From contig NC_088297.1 in the NCBI RefSeq assembly GCF_032854445.1, positions 15,697,127 to 15,761,126 of the forward strand: a DNA stretch of 64,000 nt, given 5' to 3'. Of the stretch, positions 27,151 through 38,730 are shown one piece after another. Origin of the DNA: Liolophura sinensis (lineage: Eukaryota > Mollusca > Polyplacophora > Chitonida > Chitonidae). Under the pieces are notes generated by a model, which saw nothing but the letters and a program-made list of their open reading frames with translations, was not told where the DNA came from and ran no database searches. The number at the start of each line of letters is the position of its first letter. The stretch's first letter is position 1. The position numbers and the translations under genes are program-made.

Positions 27151-28709
27151 GCATTTCGTATCCATTCATATTTATACAAACTTATTTACCACAAATATCA
27201 ATGCAAACTCGAGTATCTTGTGCCTGTTCTTAGGATTATAGTATTTAATTTAAAAAAAAATTCCAGTTCCAAGGCAAAAAGGGACACGTACGAGACTTTT
27301 TAGCTCCGATTATTAAAGTAGCTCTAGGCTTATAAATTACCGCTTATTTACTCACCATAAATAAATATATATATTTGTGGTTTTAGATATCCAGATACTG
27401 TTGCTTTTGGATCACAGCCCTCTTGTCAGCAACAAAGCACGAAAATGCTGTTTTGGACAACTGCTATTTTGTAAGCCTAGCCCTCTACTCGTTTTGAAGT
27501 TGTGAAGAACTGTCTGTATATATCTGCTTTGCGCATCGCCACGGACAGTTTCTCTCTCGCATTGTTTCTTTGTGATTTTTATACCTCTTCATACAACCTG
27601 AAGCTAAAACAAGGCCTAGCCCGATCTGATCCTCAGGCTTTTAAGGTATATTTGTCCTCAATGCTGAATGTTGTATTTTTGATGTGGTTTAATCCGGATG
27701 GGGCTGATTTATACGAAATGCCGAATTTCAAACAATTAAGGATGCGGGCTTTATTGCGTCTCAGGTCACCAGGGTTAATCGCTTCATACTGATCCAATTT
27801 ATAAACTGAAACGTAAACCCGGTAAAGGGTTTGTGGAAATGTTATTTAATTATTATATTTATTTCACTGTTGTTTAACAGCATACATAAGAAGTTTTGAT
27901 CTAGAGGGTTTAGCGGTAAGCTACGTGGGTAGTGGAAACTGTGGTACACAGGGGTATAGTTACTGACGAGCTTTCCACTGAAAGTATATGTTTACATGTA
28001 TAAGAACAACATGTGCGTAGTAAATTATAGGCGCCCTGGTGCCCTGGGCTTTTTGTAATAACAGGAATTTATCCGTGTTAAACAGAGAAAGAAAAAAACA
28101 TCTCTCAAAAACATCCAAAGAAAGCGGAGCTGCGTGAGTTTGAGAACGAATTAATCTGGTTTATATTAAACGCTGTGCACTGCTTCATGCACATAAACTA
28201 AGGCAACACAAAATCAATACAGTGTTTCACATTGCTGCTTAAATGATAGATAGTGCGAAATTTCATTTCTACCCACCGACGAACAGACCGATCGGATTAT
28301 AGGCCTAGAGGTACTTAAATAATAGCAACTAAAAAGCTCGTATGACACCCTAACTGCTCATATCATGAGCGCTTGAGGCGATATAACCGGATAACCTCTG
28401 GCCCCATCCTTGTATGGTGAAACATTAAAAGAATAACAATATGTTGGATTTCTTTATCCTTGAATTCACAAACATGCTGTGAGGAATAGATTTGCCACTT
28501 GTTGAAATATGGCGTTTTAGGCATGAGCAAGTCAGCCACATCCGGGTCACTCAATAAACTTGTGATCTTTGTGATGCTAAATACACCCGCCGTAAAATGC
28601 AAATTTATGTGAATTTATTACGCGTAAATCATTGAGGTGGAAAGACACACTTCTCAGTTCACATTTCGTGGAAATGGACTGTCTGAACATAGGGACACAG
28701 TATGCTTCC

Positions 28710-28855
28710 AGTAATATCAACGGCGATAAAGCCAAGAGGCGAAGGTTGCGAAATTGCGATGCAAAGAGGCGACATTGCGATAAAACGAAGGGGCAAAGTA
28801 GCCGAAGTTGCGATGCGAAGCGGCGAACTTCGTCTCTTCGCATCGCAACGTATGG
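28710..28855. repeat. Imperfect GCGAAG/TTGCGATGCGAAG repeat with inverted end
   Basis: Repeated words GGCGAAGGTTGCGAAATTGC, AGTTGCGATGCGAAGCGGC and then the reverse TTCGCATCGCAAC. Could form a stem. Purpose unknown. Confidence 0.6.
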
Positions 28856-29144
28856 AGTCATATTCTGGCCCTTATCAGCTATCACAGAAACACTATACAA
28901 CAAGACGTACAACAAGAAAACTTGTTGGCGCTAAAACATCAATGGCGGCAGCAAAGAGCTTAGCCACAAAATTATGATAAGCCATATTTTGACTTGTTCT
29001 TCTCGTACAAAGCACTTAAAATGCGGATGTGGTTTATGCATGCATGGTCACGTTCAACAATAATTCGGTCATATTATCGCGTCTCTTTGAAAATCGACTC
29101 TGGATCGTAGAGGTAAGGTTCTCAATATTAGTTTCCACTAGTTC

Positions 29145-29290
29145 GGGACACGGTGAGAAGGTCTTTCTTCCGCAAAATGAGGATGGTCGTGGGTTTCCCC
29201 TGGGCTGTACTCGGCTTCCTCCCACCATAATGCTTGCCGGCGTCGAGTGAAATATTCTTGAGCACGGCGTAAAACATCAATCATATAAAT
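29145..29290 (+). mobile_element. SINE-A 3' half, plus
   Basis: GGACACGGTGAGAAGGTC, CTCCCACCATAATGCTTGCC, then GTGAAATATTCTTGAGCACG; the GTATAA part is deleted. Confidence 0.8.
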
Positions 29291-29894
29291 AAAATGAAAC
29301 AACAACGGTGTTTGGCTTAGCTGGTCAACTATAGTTGTATATAGTGTTTTACTTTGTTTTTTTTTTGTTCTTTTGACGAGAAACATTTAATGTTGCACTT
29401 AGACGAGAAAAAAATCTATCGTTTCAATAATTTGCTGGTCTTACGAAGTTTCGTAAAATGCTGTCCAGAGCCTGCCTTGCATAAAGAAACCGAAGCTACA
29501 GTTCAGTGTATGCCCTATAACTGAGTGTACAATTGATTGTAAAGTCACTCCGCTTGCACAAAGGAACTGTAAAGTAATCGTAGCTTTTCGGAATTTCGAT
29601 TGTAAATATTTACAAGAAGGGTTTTTTTTTGTTGTAATTTTTGATTGCATTTATTCATTTATTTGATTTGTATTTTACGCAGTATATTCATCGTGTTGAA
29701 TTAGATCGCCACTTTGGGTATAATGAACAGTAGCAAACAAAACGAAACTCATATTCATATTTTATCATCGACAACTTATATTCCAGCTTCGTACAATGTT
29801 GAACGCTGATTTCTCTCAGTCGCGTAAAACTGTGAACAGTTTCTCTTTGTATGATTCTGTCTTATTCTCGTACTTCATATACTTTCTCAGTTCT

Positions 29895-30012
29895 TTGAAG
29901 CCGGAGAGGAAGCCAGCTGGACTTGAACTCACAGCCACTGCATTGGTGAGAGACTCCTAGGTCATTACGCCGCGATAGCACGCTAACCAATTGAGTCACG
30001 GAGGCCCCCGAC
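29895..30012 (-). mobile_element. SINE-A head, minus
   Basis: CCGGAGAGGAAGCCAGCTGG, ACTTGAACTCACAGCCACTG and GAGTCACGGAGGCCCC. A separate 3' fragment of another copy follows at about 30050-30110. Confidence 0.75.
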
Positions 30013-30134
30013 GTCCTTACTCGTTTGACAGCTGGTATACGAATGTTTATTTCGACGCATACATTCAAAAATATTTCACTTATACGACGGCGGCCCGCAT
30101 TCATGACGATGGGCCGAATCTTGTCGTATTTGTT

Positions 30135-30440
30135 TGATGTATTTATCTATATATTGTGTCTTCTTGTAACCGGGAAAGCCCATACCGTAAAAGTCCCGAC
30201 CCACTGAAGTATCATGCCTGAGACACGAGACATGCCACCCCACCACATCCAGTCACATTATACTGACACTAGACCAGCCAGTCATATTTCCTTCCTCTAT
30301 CCTGTCAGTGCTGAGCGTCAAGCGGAGCAGCGGTAATCCATGCAGTTTAATCCCATGTCTTCCGACTCCATGATGCTCTAACCGATGCGGAGACGAAGCT
30401 CGAGCTTCCGAACACAACATTGTAGTAATTCGCGTACAAC
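30135..30440 (-). mobile_element. SINE-B variant, minus
   Basis: TTGTGTCTTCTTGTAACCGG, CACTGAAGTATCATGCC, CAGTCACATTATACTGACAC and a head ending near ATGCTCTAACCGATGCGG. Confidence 0.75.
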
Positions 30441-31555
30441 AGTGTCTCAGTAATTTATAACCCATATACAACATCTGAAGTTATGGCTGTTCTAACTTTA
30501 TATTCAGCAGACCAGCTGTTGCTTCCTCGATCACCTAAAGTGTTGTCTTCGCTTTCCGGCTCAGACCAAGGCGGTCACAGGTTCAAACAGAGATCCCATT
30601 AGTTTTGCTCCAGTATTACTCCAGAATGTTTCTATGTTACCTGGGGAAGGTTGAAACTTTACACAGGACAATTGGGCGTCCTTCACTCAGGTGACTGACC
30701 AACGCCATCAGAGTGAGAAGTTCTAAAGCACAGTGTTAAATAGCCACAAATGAAAGTGGCCTACACCGCCGATTGGTTTGTTGAAAACTCATATCAAACA
30801 CCTTATCGTTTGTTGCTGTTAAAATATTTTTTGCGCTCTTGTAAGTGATGTGGTGCAACTTTCCAACTATTATAGTATCAAGCATAAAAGTATATAAAGC
30901 ATATTATACAGTGATGGCTGGACACCATAAATAATACGGTATTCAATCTTCACCGCACCATATTCGATATATTTTTTATATTTTGACATACGATGATTTT
31001 CTCGGTATTTGAACTTTTTCATATTGAACGTTTTAGCTGCAGGCTTTCACAGACAGGTATGTAGCGTGATTTCGCAAATGGCGTCTTGTATGACGTCATG
31101 TCTTGATGCGTGACGTAGGAATGTTAAACTTGACTAAACATGTATTATGACATCATCCTGCTGAGCTCGGATTGGAACGTCATTTCGATTGGAAGAAAAT
31201 GTTTCTTTTTGGGGGTCAGAGCGTCTGGGTTTGAAGTATCTAAATGTAATAACAAAATTGATATCTAACTGAGTGATATATCACATTTATCAGTGAAGGA
31301 AATCTTTACATTTCACTTTTATATAAATAATAAAATGGTAACGGTTTTATTGTAACTGTTCATATAAACAGAGTGGTGATGTTAAAAATGTGCTGTGTTT
31401 AGATGGCCTCCAGCTCCAGGTTAGTTCGATAGGCCTACATACTTTGGCTACAAAGCGTAGCTCCCCAGATCTTTCACGCTACGGCTAAAAGTTATAATTG
31501 ATGGCTAATACGTAGTGAACAAAATCAACAAGTCAGGCATTGTGTCCAAAAGGCT

Positions 31556-31561
31556 TTTATT
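31556..31561 (-). terminator. Polyadenylation signal of the M15-like gene
   Basis: AATAAA on the minus strand 125 bases after the stop at 31689-31687. Confidence 0.6.
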
Positions 31562-31686
31562 CAGGCCTTTCAATTTCTCTTGTATGGTGGACATGGATAT
31601 TGCTGATGGTTGTGCCAGTTATGGACACACACATGCACACACGATGGGCGGTTGTTATGGACATTACGGATGGTTGCAGTCACGTA

Positions 31687-34600
31687 TTACATACAGCGGT
31701 AGACGCATTTGTTTCTTGAGGTTGTGCCCTCATGGACCCAACACGTGTTCCGACCATCCTCGTAACGTCCGATATGGATGTGCTGTCCGCCGGTACACGT
31801 ATTGGTTCCGTGCCAGATCACCTGGAAATCTGTCGACAGAATGCCGCTAGAGCGGATGCGGTCGAAAATAGCGCCACCAGATAATCCGACATCTAGCCAG
31901 AAGTCGGCCGCTCTACCAATGTCATGCTGCAAAAAACAACAACACGGATTACGTTAAATTGAGGAAGATCCAGCAAAATAAACAGATTACGCTCAAATTG
32001 AGCGGATGCGTTAAGTTCAGCCAAATGACTATCAACACAGATTAAAAATGGCCATTCACTTTTAATGTCGACAGAATAGCGCCTACCAAAACTTCATAAG
32101 TAGGGAAAAAGCATGTCATTCACTCTTTGTATTGCCCCAATCTACGTGCTGCAACGCACTGTGATTGTTGCCTGCACACACGGAAACTTCCAATTCGAAG
32201 TTATAGAATTTTTCTCAACGAACGTTTTATTATATAGTCTGGTGAGCAGTTTTACACACAAATGGGTCAACGCAAGAAGAAGCGTCACTCTAAATTGCTT
32301 GAATATAGCAATCCACTCTGCTCCGGAGCCAAGAATAGGATAGCGAGTTGATATCTGAGCGTTGGATTCAGCACGAACATAAATTTCCCACGATTATTGG
32401 TATCGCTTTGTCTTTTTCTGTAGCCTAATGATTTCTTGTTGCCATGGGCCAGCTTCACAAAAACCACGTAGCGTTACATCCACATAACTACCATAGCGAC
32501 GTTGGCTTAATACCTACAATACTGGGCTCGGTTTCACGAAGCTCACTTAACGTTACGTTCATTTAACTACCACGGCAACCAGTAGTGTAGGCATTAAAGC
32601 TTGATTGGCAAATTGCGAGCTCGTAACGTTAAGAGAGCTTCGTGAAACTGGGGCCGGTAAATATATAAAGACATCTATTTATGTACAGCTCCTACTACTA
32701 AGAATCTGTCATTATGACAACTTACGTGGGATTTTCCGTTTCCGTTGCGATCGCCACTGGTCAGCCACAAACGAGTTCCGAAATGTGAGGCGATGTCCTG
32801 TAGTTTGCTTCTCACAATTGCATCATTGACCATGAAGCTTTTGTAGTCCACCCAACCGTGTCCTGAAATATGATGTCATAACTTTATATATGGATTGGGA
32901 TGCCTTCTAAAAGAAGACCGATCTTAGAACAGATGTTTGTCTCAGGTTCACAAAATCAGGTACATGTATCAAAGTGTGGAAAAACGATACTTAGGGCATT
33001 ACAAAATAAGAGATGTAAATCACATGGTTCAGACAGGTAGACCGGCCCGGATAGCACAGTTGGTAGAGCGTCCGCTTCGGGACTGGTAGATCCAGGATCA
33101 ATCCTTGATCGAGTCACACCTAAGACTTTAAAAGAGGAAGTTGTAACTTCCTCGCTTGGCGTTCAGCATGAAGGGGATAGTGCAACGACTGGTTGACCCG
33201 TATCAGTATAATGGCTCGGGCGGGGCGGCTTACTTGCCTTCGGTAAGTCGTCTCAGTGAAGCAGCACTAAATAAAAGAGCGGTGGAAATCCGTCCTGCAA
33301 CAAGGAGGCACATTACACGTACATGCACCCTAATGATTCCTTCGTCGTCATATGACTGAAAAATTGTTGAGTACGACGTTAAACCCCAAGCACTCACTCA
33401 CTCACTCAGGCAGGTAAAGCACCTGTTTAGTGGGTCAAATAAAATTTTAACCGCGAAGATCGCGAGTTCGATATACGCTCTAGTTACAATCCAGTTTTCT
33501 TTACCCACATAAACTTCACCACCGTCGTATAAGCGAAAAAATGTTAGCGCGGTTATTGTAAGTGACATAAATGTCCTGGAAGCTGCAATGCTATTGCATT
33601 GAAATTAATAAATGAATAAAATAACGTCCCAGTGAATAAAGTACAGATATACGGGAACCTATGGTGATGTTGTGTGATTGGTGATTGTAGCTGAGACGGT
33701 TGGCTATGTCAATTGATGACGATTTCAGCACATTTCATACAAATCAAGCTCTGGGTGAACAAGTGGGAGTTAGAACAATTGATTGATTGATTTATTTATT
33801 TGGTTGGTGACCATCCGCAGGTTGCTGGAAGGCCTTCCCACTTACGACCGAAGAGGAAGTCAGCATGAGCTGGACTTGAACTCACAGCGACCGCATTGTT
33901 GAGAGCCTTCTGTGTCATTACGCTGCGCTAGCGGGCTAAGCAACTGAGCCATGGAGGCCCCCTAGAACGATTGGGTGAATCAGTTGCTGTGAGTTCAGGT
34001 CTAGCACATGCTGGCTTCCTCTCTGGTCGTACCTGGGAAAGTTTGACAAAAATCTTCGGAAGATCGTGGGTTTCCCCTGTGCTCTGCCAGGTTTCCTCTC
34101 ACCACAATGCTGCCCACCGTCGTATAAGTGAAATATTGTTGACTATAATGTAAAAAACTAATCAAATCAAATCTATTCATCCTATCATCCAACCAGCCAT
34201 CCAACAATCCATTCATTCATCTATCCATCATCCATCTATCCATTCATCCATCCATTCATCCGTCCGTATATAATTGATCCATCCGTCCATTTATTAGTCT
34301 GTAAATCCATCTGTCCATTCATATATTCATATGCACACATAGACCCATGCTCATATCTATCGTATCACTAAGTTTAAAATCAAAGGTTAATCGAACCATT
34401 GTGCTCTCACAAGATGTAAGAATATACATTTCTCTTATGTAATTTTCAAGTGGCATGCTATGTAGATAATCAATTTCAAAATGTTGCATATACAGGCCCT
34501 GTCCTTGCTCTTACTCACCTTCTGGCATACAGCATCTGTTGGACGCACTACCCGGACAAAATCCATTGTGGTAAGAGCCCGAACAATCCAGGCCGTCATT

Positions 34601-36892
34601 CTGGCAAGTTCCACCTAGCGGATCACACCTGTCTGGGAAAAAGGGAGACAACACCGAATTCCAAAACTGTATGTTAAGAATTATGAAAAAAAAACTCACT
34701 TAGAACCACATTGTTGTAGTCGATACAGAAAGCGTTCGCTTGAATTCATTATGGAGATTTGGACACCTAAAACGCTTCATTTTTATTATTCTTTAGACAG
34801 TTGTGGGAATATGATTGGTTTGTTCCCGCTTTGTACTTACACCCATTTTTCCAAAATGATTCCCTTACAAATTTTTTCCCACAGGTAAACGTGGTAAGTC
34901 ATCCTGATACATTTTTCAAAAATTCTACCCTCAAATCAAATTCATTGGGGGATTGATCAAATCCATTGGCTGATTCAGTTGCACCTTTAGTCAGGGTTTT
35001 TTTTCAGGTACCTGACCAAGAGCGGTGGTTTCCTTGCGCATTCATGTCTCTATTACCGTTACGACATATCGCCATTATAAAAGAAACGTTGTGTCCAATG
35101 TGGTTAGACAAGAATCACATAAATGAATTCGTGAAACAATACCAGTTCATATTTCTTCTTAAAATTCTCTCACAACAAGGGAATGGCAAATTGTGACACT
35201 GTTAAGAGTCACTCATACGTTTTTTATTTTTTTTATCCTTGTGAGAAATATAATTACGCTCGAAGTTTAGGCATGATCAAACAAAATATCATAGGAGAAC
35301 AACCCATGATCTCTGTGTCTTACCGGCAGGCAAGCAGCAGCGTATACGGGCACTTCCGGGACAGAGACTCGAACGATAGCGCCCCGAACATGAATTACTG
35401 TCATGCTGGCACGTGCCACCTAGCGGAGCACATCGGTCGTTCCCTAATAAAAGACAACATTAACATCAATTTCTTTTCCCATTGTTCTCTGTATCACCCT
35501 TCAGTGCACAAACTCAGTTTAATTGCTTAATTTTTCTAATTTTTGGGACTAATCTTTGGTCTGCTCTTTTTAGCCAATACACAAGTAATTACTAGATATA
35601 CAAGACGAATATTTGGTTTCTTTCTTTGCATGGTTAGTCGATATAATGAACAACATATTCATATCTTTACTTCTCGAAAAAAATTGGACTGAGTTGTTAT
35701 TCTTTGCTTTCTGCACTACTCATATCTGTCCTAAAAATTAGAAGAATTACGGTAAGTTGACGATTAAAGCATTGAGAGCAGTTTGTAACTGGGCGTTTTA
35801 ACATCAATTTTAACATTACTTACTAGGTTATAAAAACATATATTTTTCAATACAAAGAAACATGACAGTTCATTAAACAAAAAATTTACACTCTTGTAAT
35901 ACAGAGAGTAAAACCTGTAGCATGTGGCCAGCGAAGGAAAACGAAAAAACTGACCGCTTAAAACAGGTGATTACCCAAGTCAGGTTGCGTGAAAGACCTT
36001 AGCAACATTTATCTGAACTATTTTTCCGATAACCTCTGCGTATTAATACAGGCCGTCCAGCAGGGAAAATTGTACTGGTCGTGACAGACTGACGCCACTA
36101 AGGGCACGTAACCGTTGATTACAGGAGTCCGTAAGTAAAGGTTTGACTGCTCATCCCGAAATAAATTTCGCAATTTGTTTTTTTCATTTTTTTTGCATAT
36201 TTTGATGAGGTTGCTTGTCACATCCACCCTATCAATCATCAGTTGATGTTTTCTAACCCATCATTTTTGCACATTTTTCTGAAAACTGTGTCCAAGATTT
36301 ATAATAGAATATATAAGGCCTATTCAATTAATCAAATAACGTCCAAATTTGGTTCTCGAGAGACTTTTCAGTCCAAGTTCTTAGATTTTGTAATCCATTT
36401 TCATATACACTTAGGTTTCGGTTACTTAGCAGGTTACAAAATGCTGCTTATTTCTTTTATTTATTTATTTATCTATTTGATTGGTGTTTTACGCCGTGCT
36501 CAAGAATATTTCACTTATTCAACGGCAGCTGGTATCATGGCTCGAGGAAACCGGACAGGGCCCGGGTAAACCCACAACTACCCGCAGACTGCTGGCATAC
36601 CTTCCCACGTACCATTCCTGTTAAAGTGTCAACACCGCTGTTATAAAATTACGAGTATGTATTGATGTTCTTCAAGAGCATCACTGCATATGTACAATAT
36701 ATCCAGTGGTGTACGTTATGCAAAAAAAGCAAAAAAAAAAAAAAAAAAAAAAACCAACAACAACAAAACAAAAATTACGAAGGCTTGACCATTATTCAGT
36801 CCGTATATCCAAATACTTTCAGATTATTCAAAGCACATACCAAGTACCAGGCCAAGGGCCACGAGGAAGGTTAAAACACCCAGACGTTTCAT
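31687..36892 (-). CDS. Secreted Cys-rich M15 metallopeptidase-like protein (candidate peptidoglycan peptidase)
   Basis: Five minus-strand exons, every junction in phase with AG/GT borders: 36892-36841, 35443-35324, 34632-34519, 32862-32726 and 31926-31687 (TAA); 220 aa. Seen: signal peptide MKRLGVLTFLVALGLVLG; two ~38-residue Cys repeats (each RC-x-PLGGTCQ ... CSG-x-Y ... CPGSA ... RCC, six Cys); then a C-terminal domain with LTSGDRNGNG, SHHDIGRAADFW and QHIHIGR. The S-x-H-x-x-G-x-A-x-D pattern (H142, D149) and the final HIH (H190/H192) fit the zinc ligands of the M15 fold (VanX, VanY, Zn DD-peptidase, L-Ala-D-Glu endopeptidases). Known: M15 enzymes cut bacterial peptidoglycan peptides. Inferred: an exported antibacterial or digestive enzyme, with the Cys repeats perhaps aiding surface binding. 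A clear catalytic Glu/Asp of the VanX ExxH kind is not visible, so it may bind rather than cut. The start is the only ATG in frame with the signal peptide exon. Domain split follows exons neatly, with one Cys repeat per exon. Confidence 0.85.
32523..32655. mobile_element. Palindromic MITE, intronic in the M15-like gene
   Basis: Ends GGGCTCGGTTTCACGAAGCT and AGCTTCGTGAAACTGGGGCC are inverted repeats; the centre holds ACTACCACGGCAACCAG. A decayed relative abuts it at about 32450-32520. Confidence 0.8.
33042..33420 (+). mobile_element. SINE-B, full length, reference copy
   Basis: tRNA-like head with GGATAGCACAGTTGGTAGAG (A box) and GATCCAGGATCAATCCTTG (B-box region), body with GAAGTTGTAACTTCC, and 3' end CGTCGTCATATGACTGAAAA then GTACGACGTTAAACCCCAAG and (CACT)n. 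Inserted in an intron of the M15-like gene. Confidence 0.85.
33790..33965 (-). mobile_element. SINE-A head half, minus, left arm of an inverted pair
   Basis: ACCATCCGCAGGTTGCTGGA, GAGCTGGACTTGAACTCACA and GAGCCATGGAGGCCCCC. It abuts a plus copy. Confidence 0.85.
33968..34165 (+). mobile_element. SINE-A, plus, right arm of an inverted pair
   Basis: GCTGTGAGTTCAGGTCTAGC, GTCGTACCTGGGAAAGTTTG, GTGAAATATTGTTGACTA. The first part of the head is missing. Confidence 0.85.
34170..34330 (+). repeat. (CATC/CATT)n degenerate simple repeat
   Basis: Irregular ATCCATCCATTCATC words right after the SINE tail; likely grown from it. Confidence 0.8.
36455..36625 (-). mobile_element. SINE-A 3' half, minus
   Basis: TATTTATTTATCTATTTGAT tail, GGTGTTTTACGCCGTGCTCA and CCTTCCCACGTACC. 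It lies in intron 1 of the M15-like gene. Confidence 0.85.
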
Positions 36893-37179
36893 TATGGAAG
36901 GTTTCTGAAAAAGAATAAACGCACTGATATGAACTTATTTCAACAAATGCGGGCACATTTACATACATAATGATGCTCACTGGAACAACTTATGTTATTG
37001 GCTGGAATTTGTGTCAGGTGTAATGAGGTTGATAAAAATGAAGTGTTTTTGTGAAATGGGTATGATTGGCCACAGTGATATATGATAGGCGGTGAATTAA
37101 CTGGCTTATTTGCGGTATTCTAAGCCTCAAATCTCCGCATACAAACCTTCAGCTGAACAAAGACCGTTTATTTGTTTGT
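36893..37179. other. Upstream region of the M15-like gene; no clear promoter element
   Basis: About 300 bases before the minus-strand start codon. I see no convincing TATA or initiator. Family C repeats begin beyond it, so the promoter, if here, is short. Confidence 0.3.
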
Positions 37180-37585
37180 TTATTGTTGTTTAACGCCTTG
37201 TTTATTGGGTGGTGGTCAGTTTATGGATGGGGAATACCAGAGTGTCCCGGATTTAAAAACTGGCCTTTAATCCAACACATTCGATGTCCCACCACCCTCG
37301 TGACAAGATTACTTTTCATTCCATTTCCCGGTGAAAGCAATTGTGACGTCCTGACGTCATAGAAAGATGAAACATTTGTAACAAATGTGTGGGACATCCT
37401 TGATTGACAGTTCGGAAAGGTCTATTACAACCCAGCCAACATTCACACCGAAATGATGGATGACAAGTGATCATCAAAGAATGTAAGATTGTACAAGACT
37501 GTAAGACTTACACCAAGGCTCATTTAGAATGGGAGCAGGGGAACCTCCGATAGGACTGAACTCTTATCTCATGTGCCGCGTGGGT
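37180..37585 (+). mobile_element. Family C repeat, long copy
   Basis: Begins near TTGTTTAACGCCTTGTTTAT, shares five word blocks with 10785-11010, then GACAAGTGATCATCAAAGAA. It ends in a reversed tRNA-like segment (AGGACTGAACTCTTATCTC; ACTGAGCCACGCC). Confidence 0.7.
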
Positions 37586-37589
37586 GTAT

Positions 37590-37905
37590 CTTATTACTGA
37601 GCCACGCCACCCTTATTACTGAACCACGTCAACCTTATTACTGAACCACGTTAGGCTTATTACTGAACTGCGCTAACCTTATTACTGAACCACGTCAGCC
37701 TTATTACTGAACCACGTCAGCCTGACCACTGAACCACGACAGCCTTATAACTGAACCACGCCAATCTTATTATTGAAGCACGCCAGCCTTATTAATGAAC
37801 CATACCAACCTGATTACTGAGCCACGTCAGCCTGATCTCTCAACCCAGACAGCCTTATTACTGAACCGCGCCAAAATCATCACTGGTCCACGCAAACATT
37901 TTAGA
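37590..37905 (+). repeat. 22-bp minisatellite, about 14 copies
   Basis: Unit approximately CCTTATTACTGAACCACGTC followed by AG or AA. The first unit is continuous with the tRNA-like end of the family C element, whose CTGAGCCACGCC it repeats. Copies decay toward the right. Confidence 0.85.
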
Positions 37906-38454
37906 ATTTATGAAAACGGGATGGTCGGCAATCACAGTTCACGCTCTTCGTGGTGATAAAGATGGACACACTCGGTACTGAGTGCTGTGAACTTTGATTA
38001 CCGACCATAGCTCCTGGATTATTGCCCCAAAATGTGAAAATTTGGTTAAAATTGAAGACACATTTGACAATAAATACTTAACCTAATTGTTGAGTTAACA
38101 CGTTATTTAATACTTAGAGAAATGTAAACTTGCTTCGTGCGTTTATATCTTTCTTGAGTATATTTACTGGATGAGTCAAATCCAGTGCGTAGTCAAGACA
38201 CATTAGGTTTAGACATTAAAAGGTCATCATTCATTTAATAAGTAAATGTCAGTATGACGTGATGGTTTCTTCTGATTGAAACAAAATGACCTGCCCAGGA
38301 AATATTTACACGTGACATTCACAGATGCTGACAATACAAGCATTTAACACATTTCCCTTGGTTACACGATGTAACTCCTGGTTTATTCTCCGTTTTGTTT
38401 TTACAAAGATGTAACTGATAACTTTATAGAAATGTGGAACACCATTAACATCGT

Positions 38455-38730
38455 TATAAATATCTTCGACAAACACCACCAACAAATTTGTAAATATCTG
38501 CAAGAAACACCATCAACAAGTCAATAAATATCTGAGTAAAACACCATTAACAAGTCTAAAAGTATCTGAGTTAAACACCATCAACAAGTTCATAAGTATT
38601 TGAGTAAAACACCATTAACAAGTCTATAAGTATCTGAGTTAAACACCATCAACAAGTTCATAAGTATTTGAGTAAAACACCACCAACAAGTCTATAGATA
38701 TCTGAGTAAAACACCATCAACAACTGTATA
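38455..38730 (+). repeat. About 35-bp tandem repeat
   Basis: Seven or so copies of GAGTAAAACACCATCAACAA then GT(C/T)TATAAGTATCT. A longer period of two units may be present, since neighbours alternate in two forms (AGTCTATAAGTATCTGAG and AGTTCATAAGTATTTGAG). Confidence 0.8.

Noticed and set aside
27502..27792. 96-codon plus frame
   Set aside because: No recognisable family and no exon partners; could be chance. Left uncalled.
31515..31850. 111-codon plus frame
   Set aside because: Antisense shadow of the last M15-like exon.
37590..37905. CRISPR-like spaced repeat
   Set aside because: Units are directly tandem with no spacers, and the context is animal DNA.
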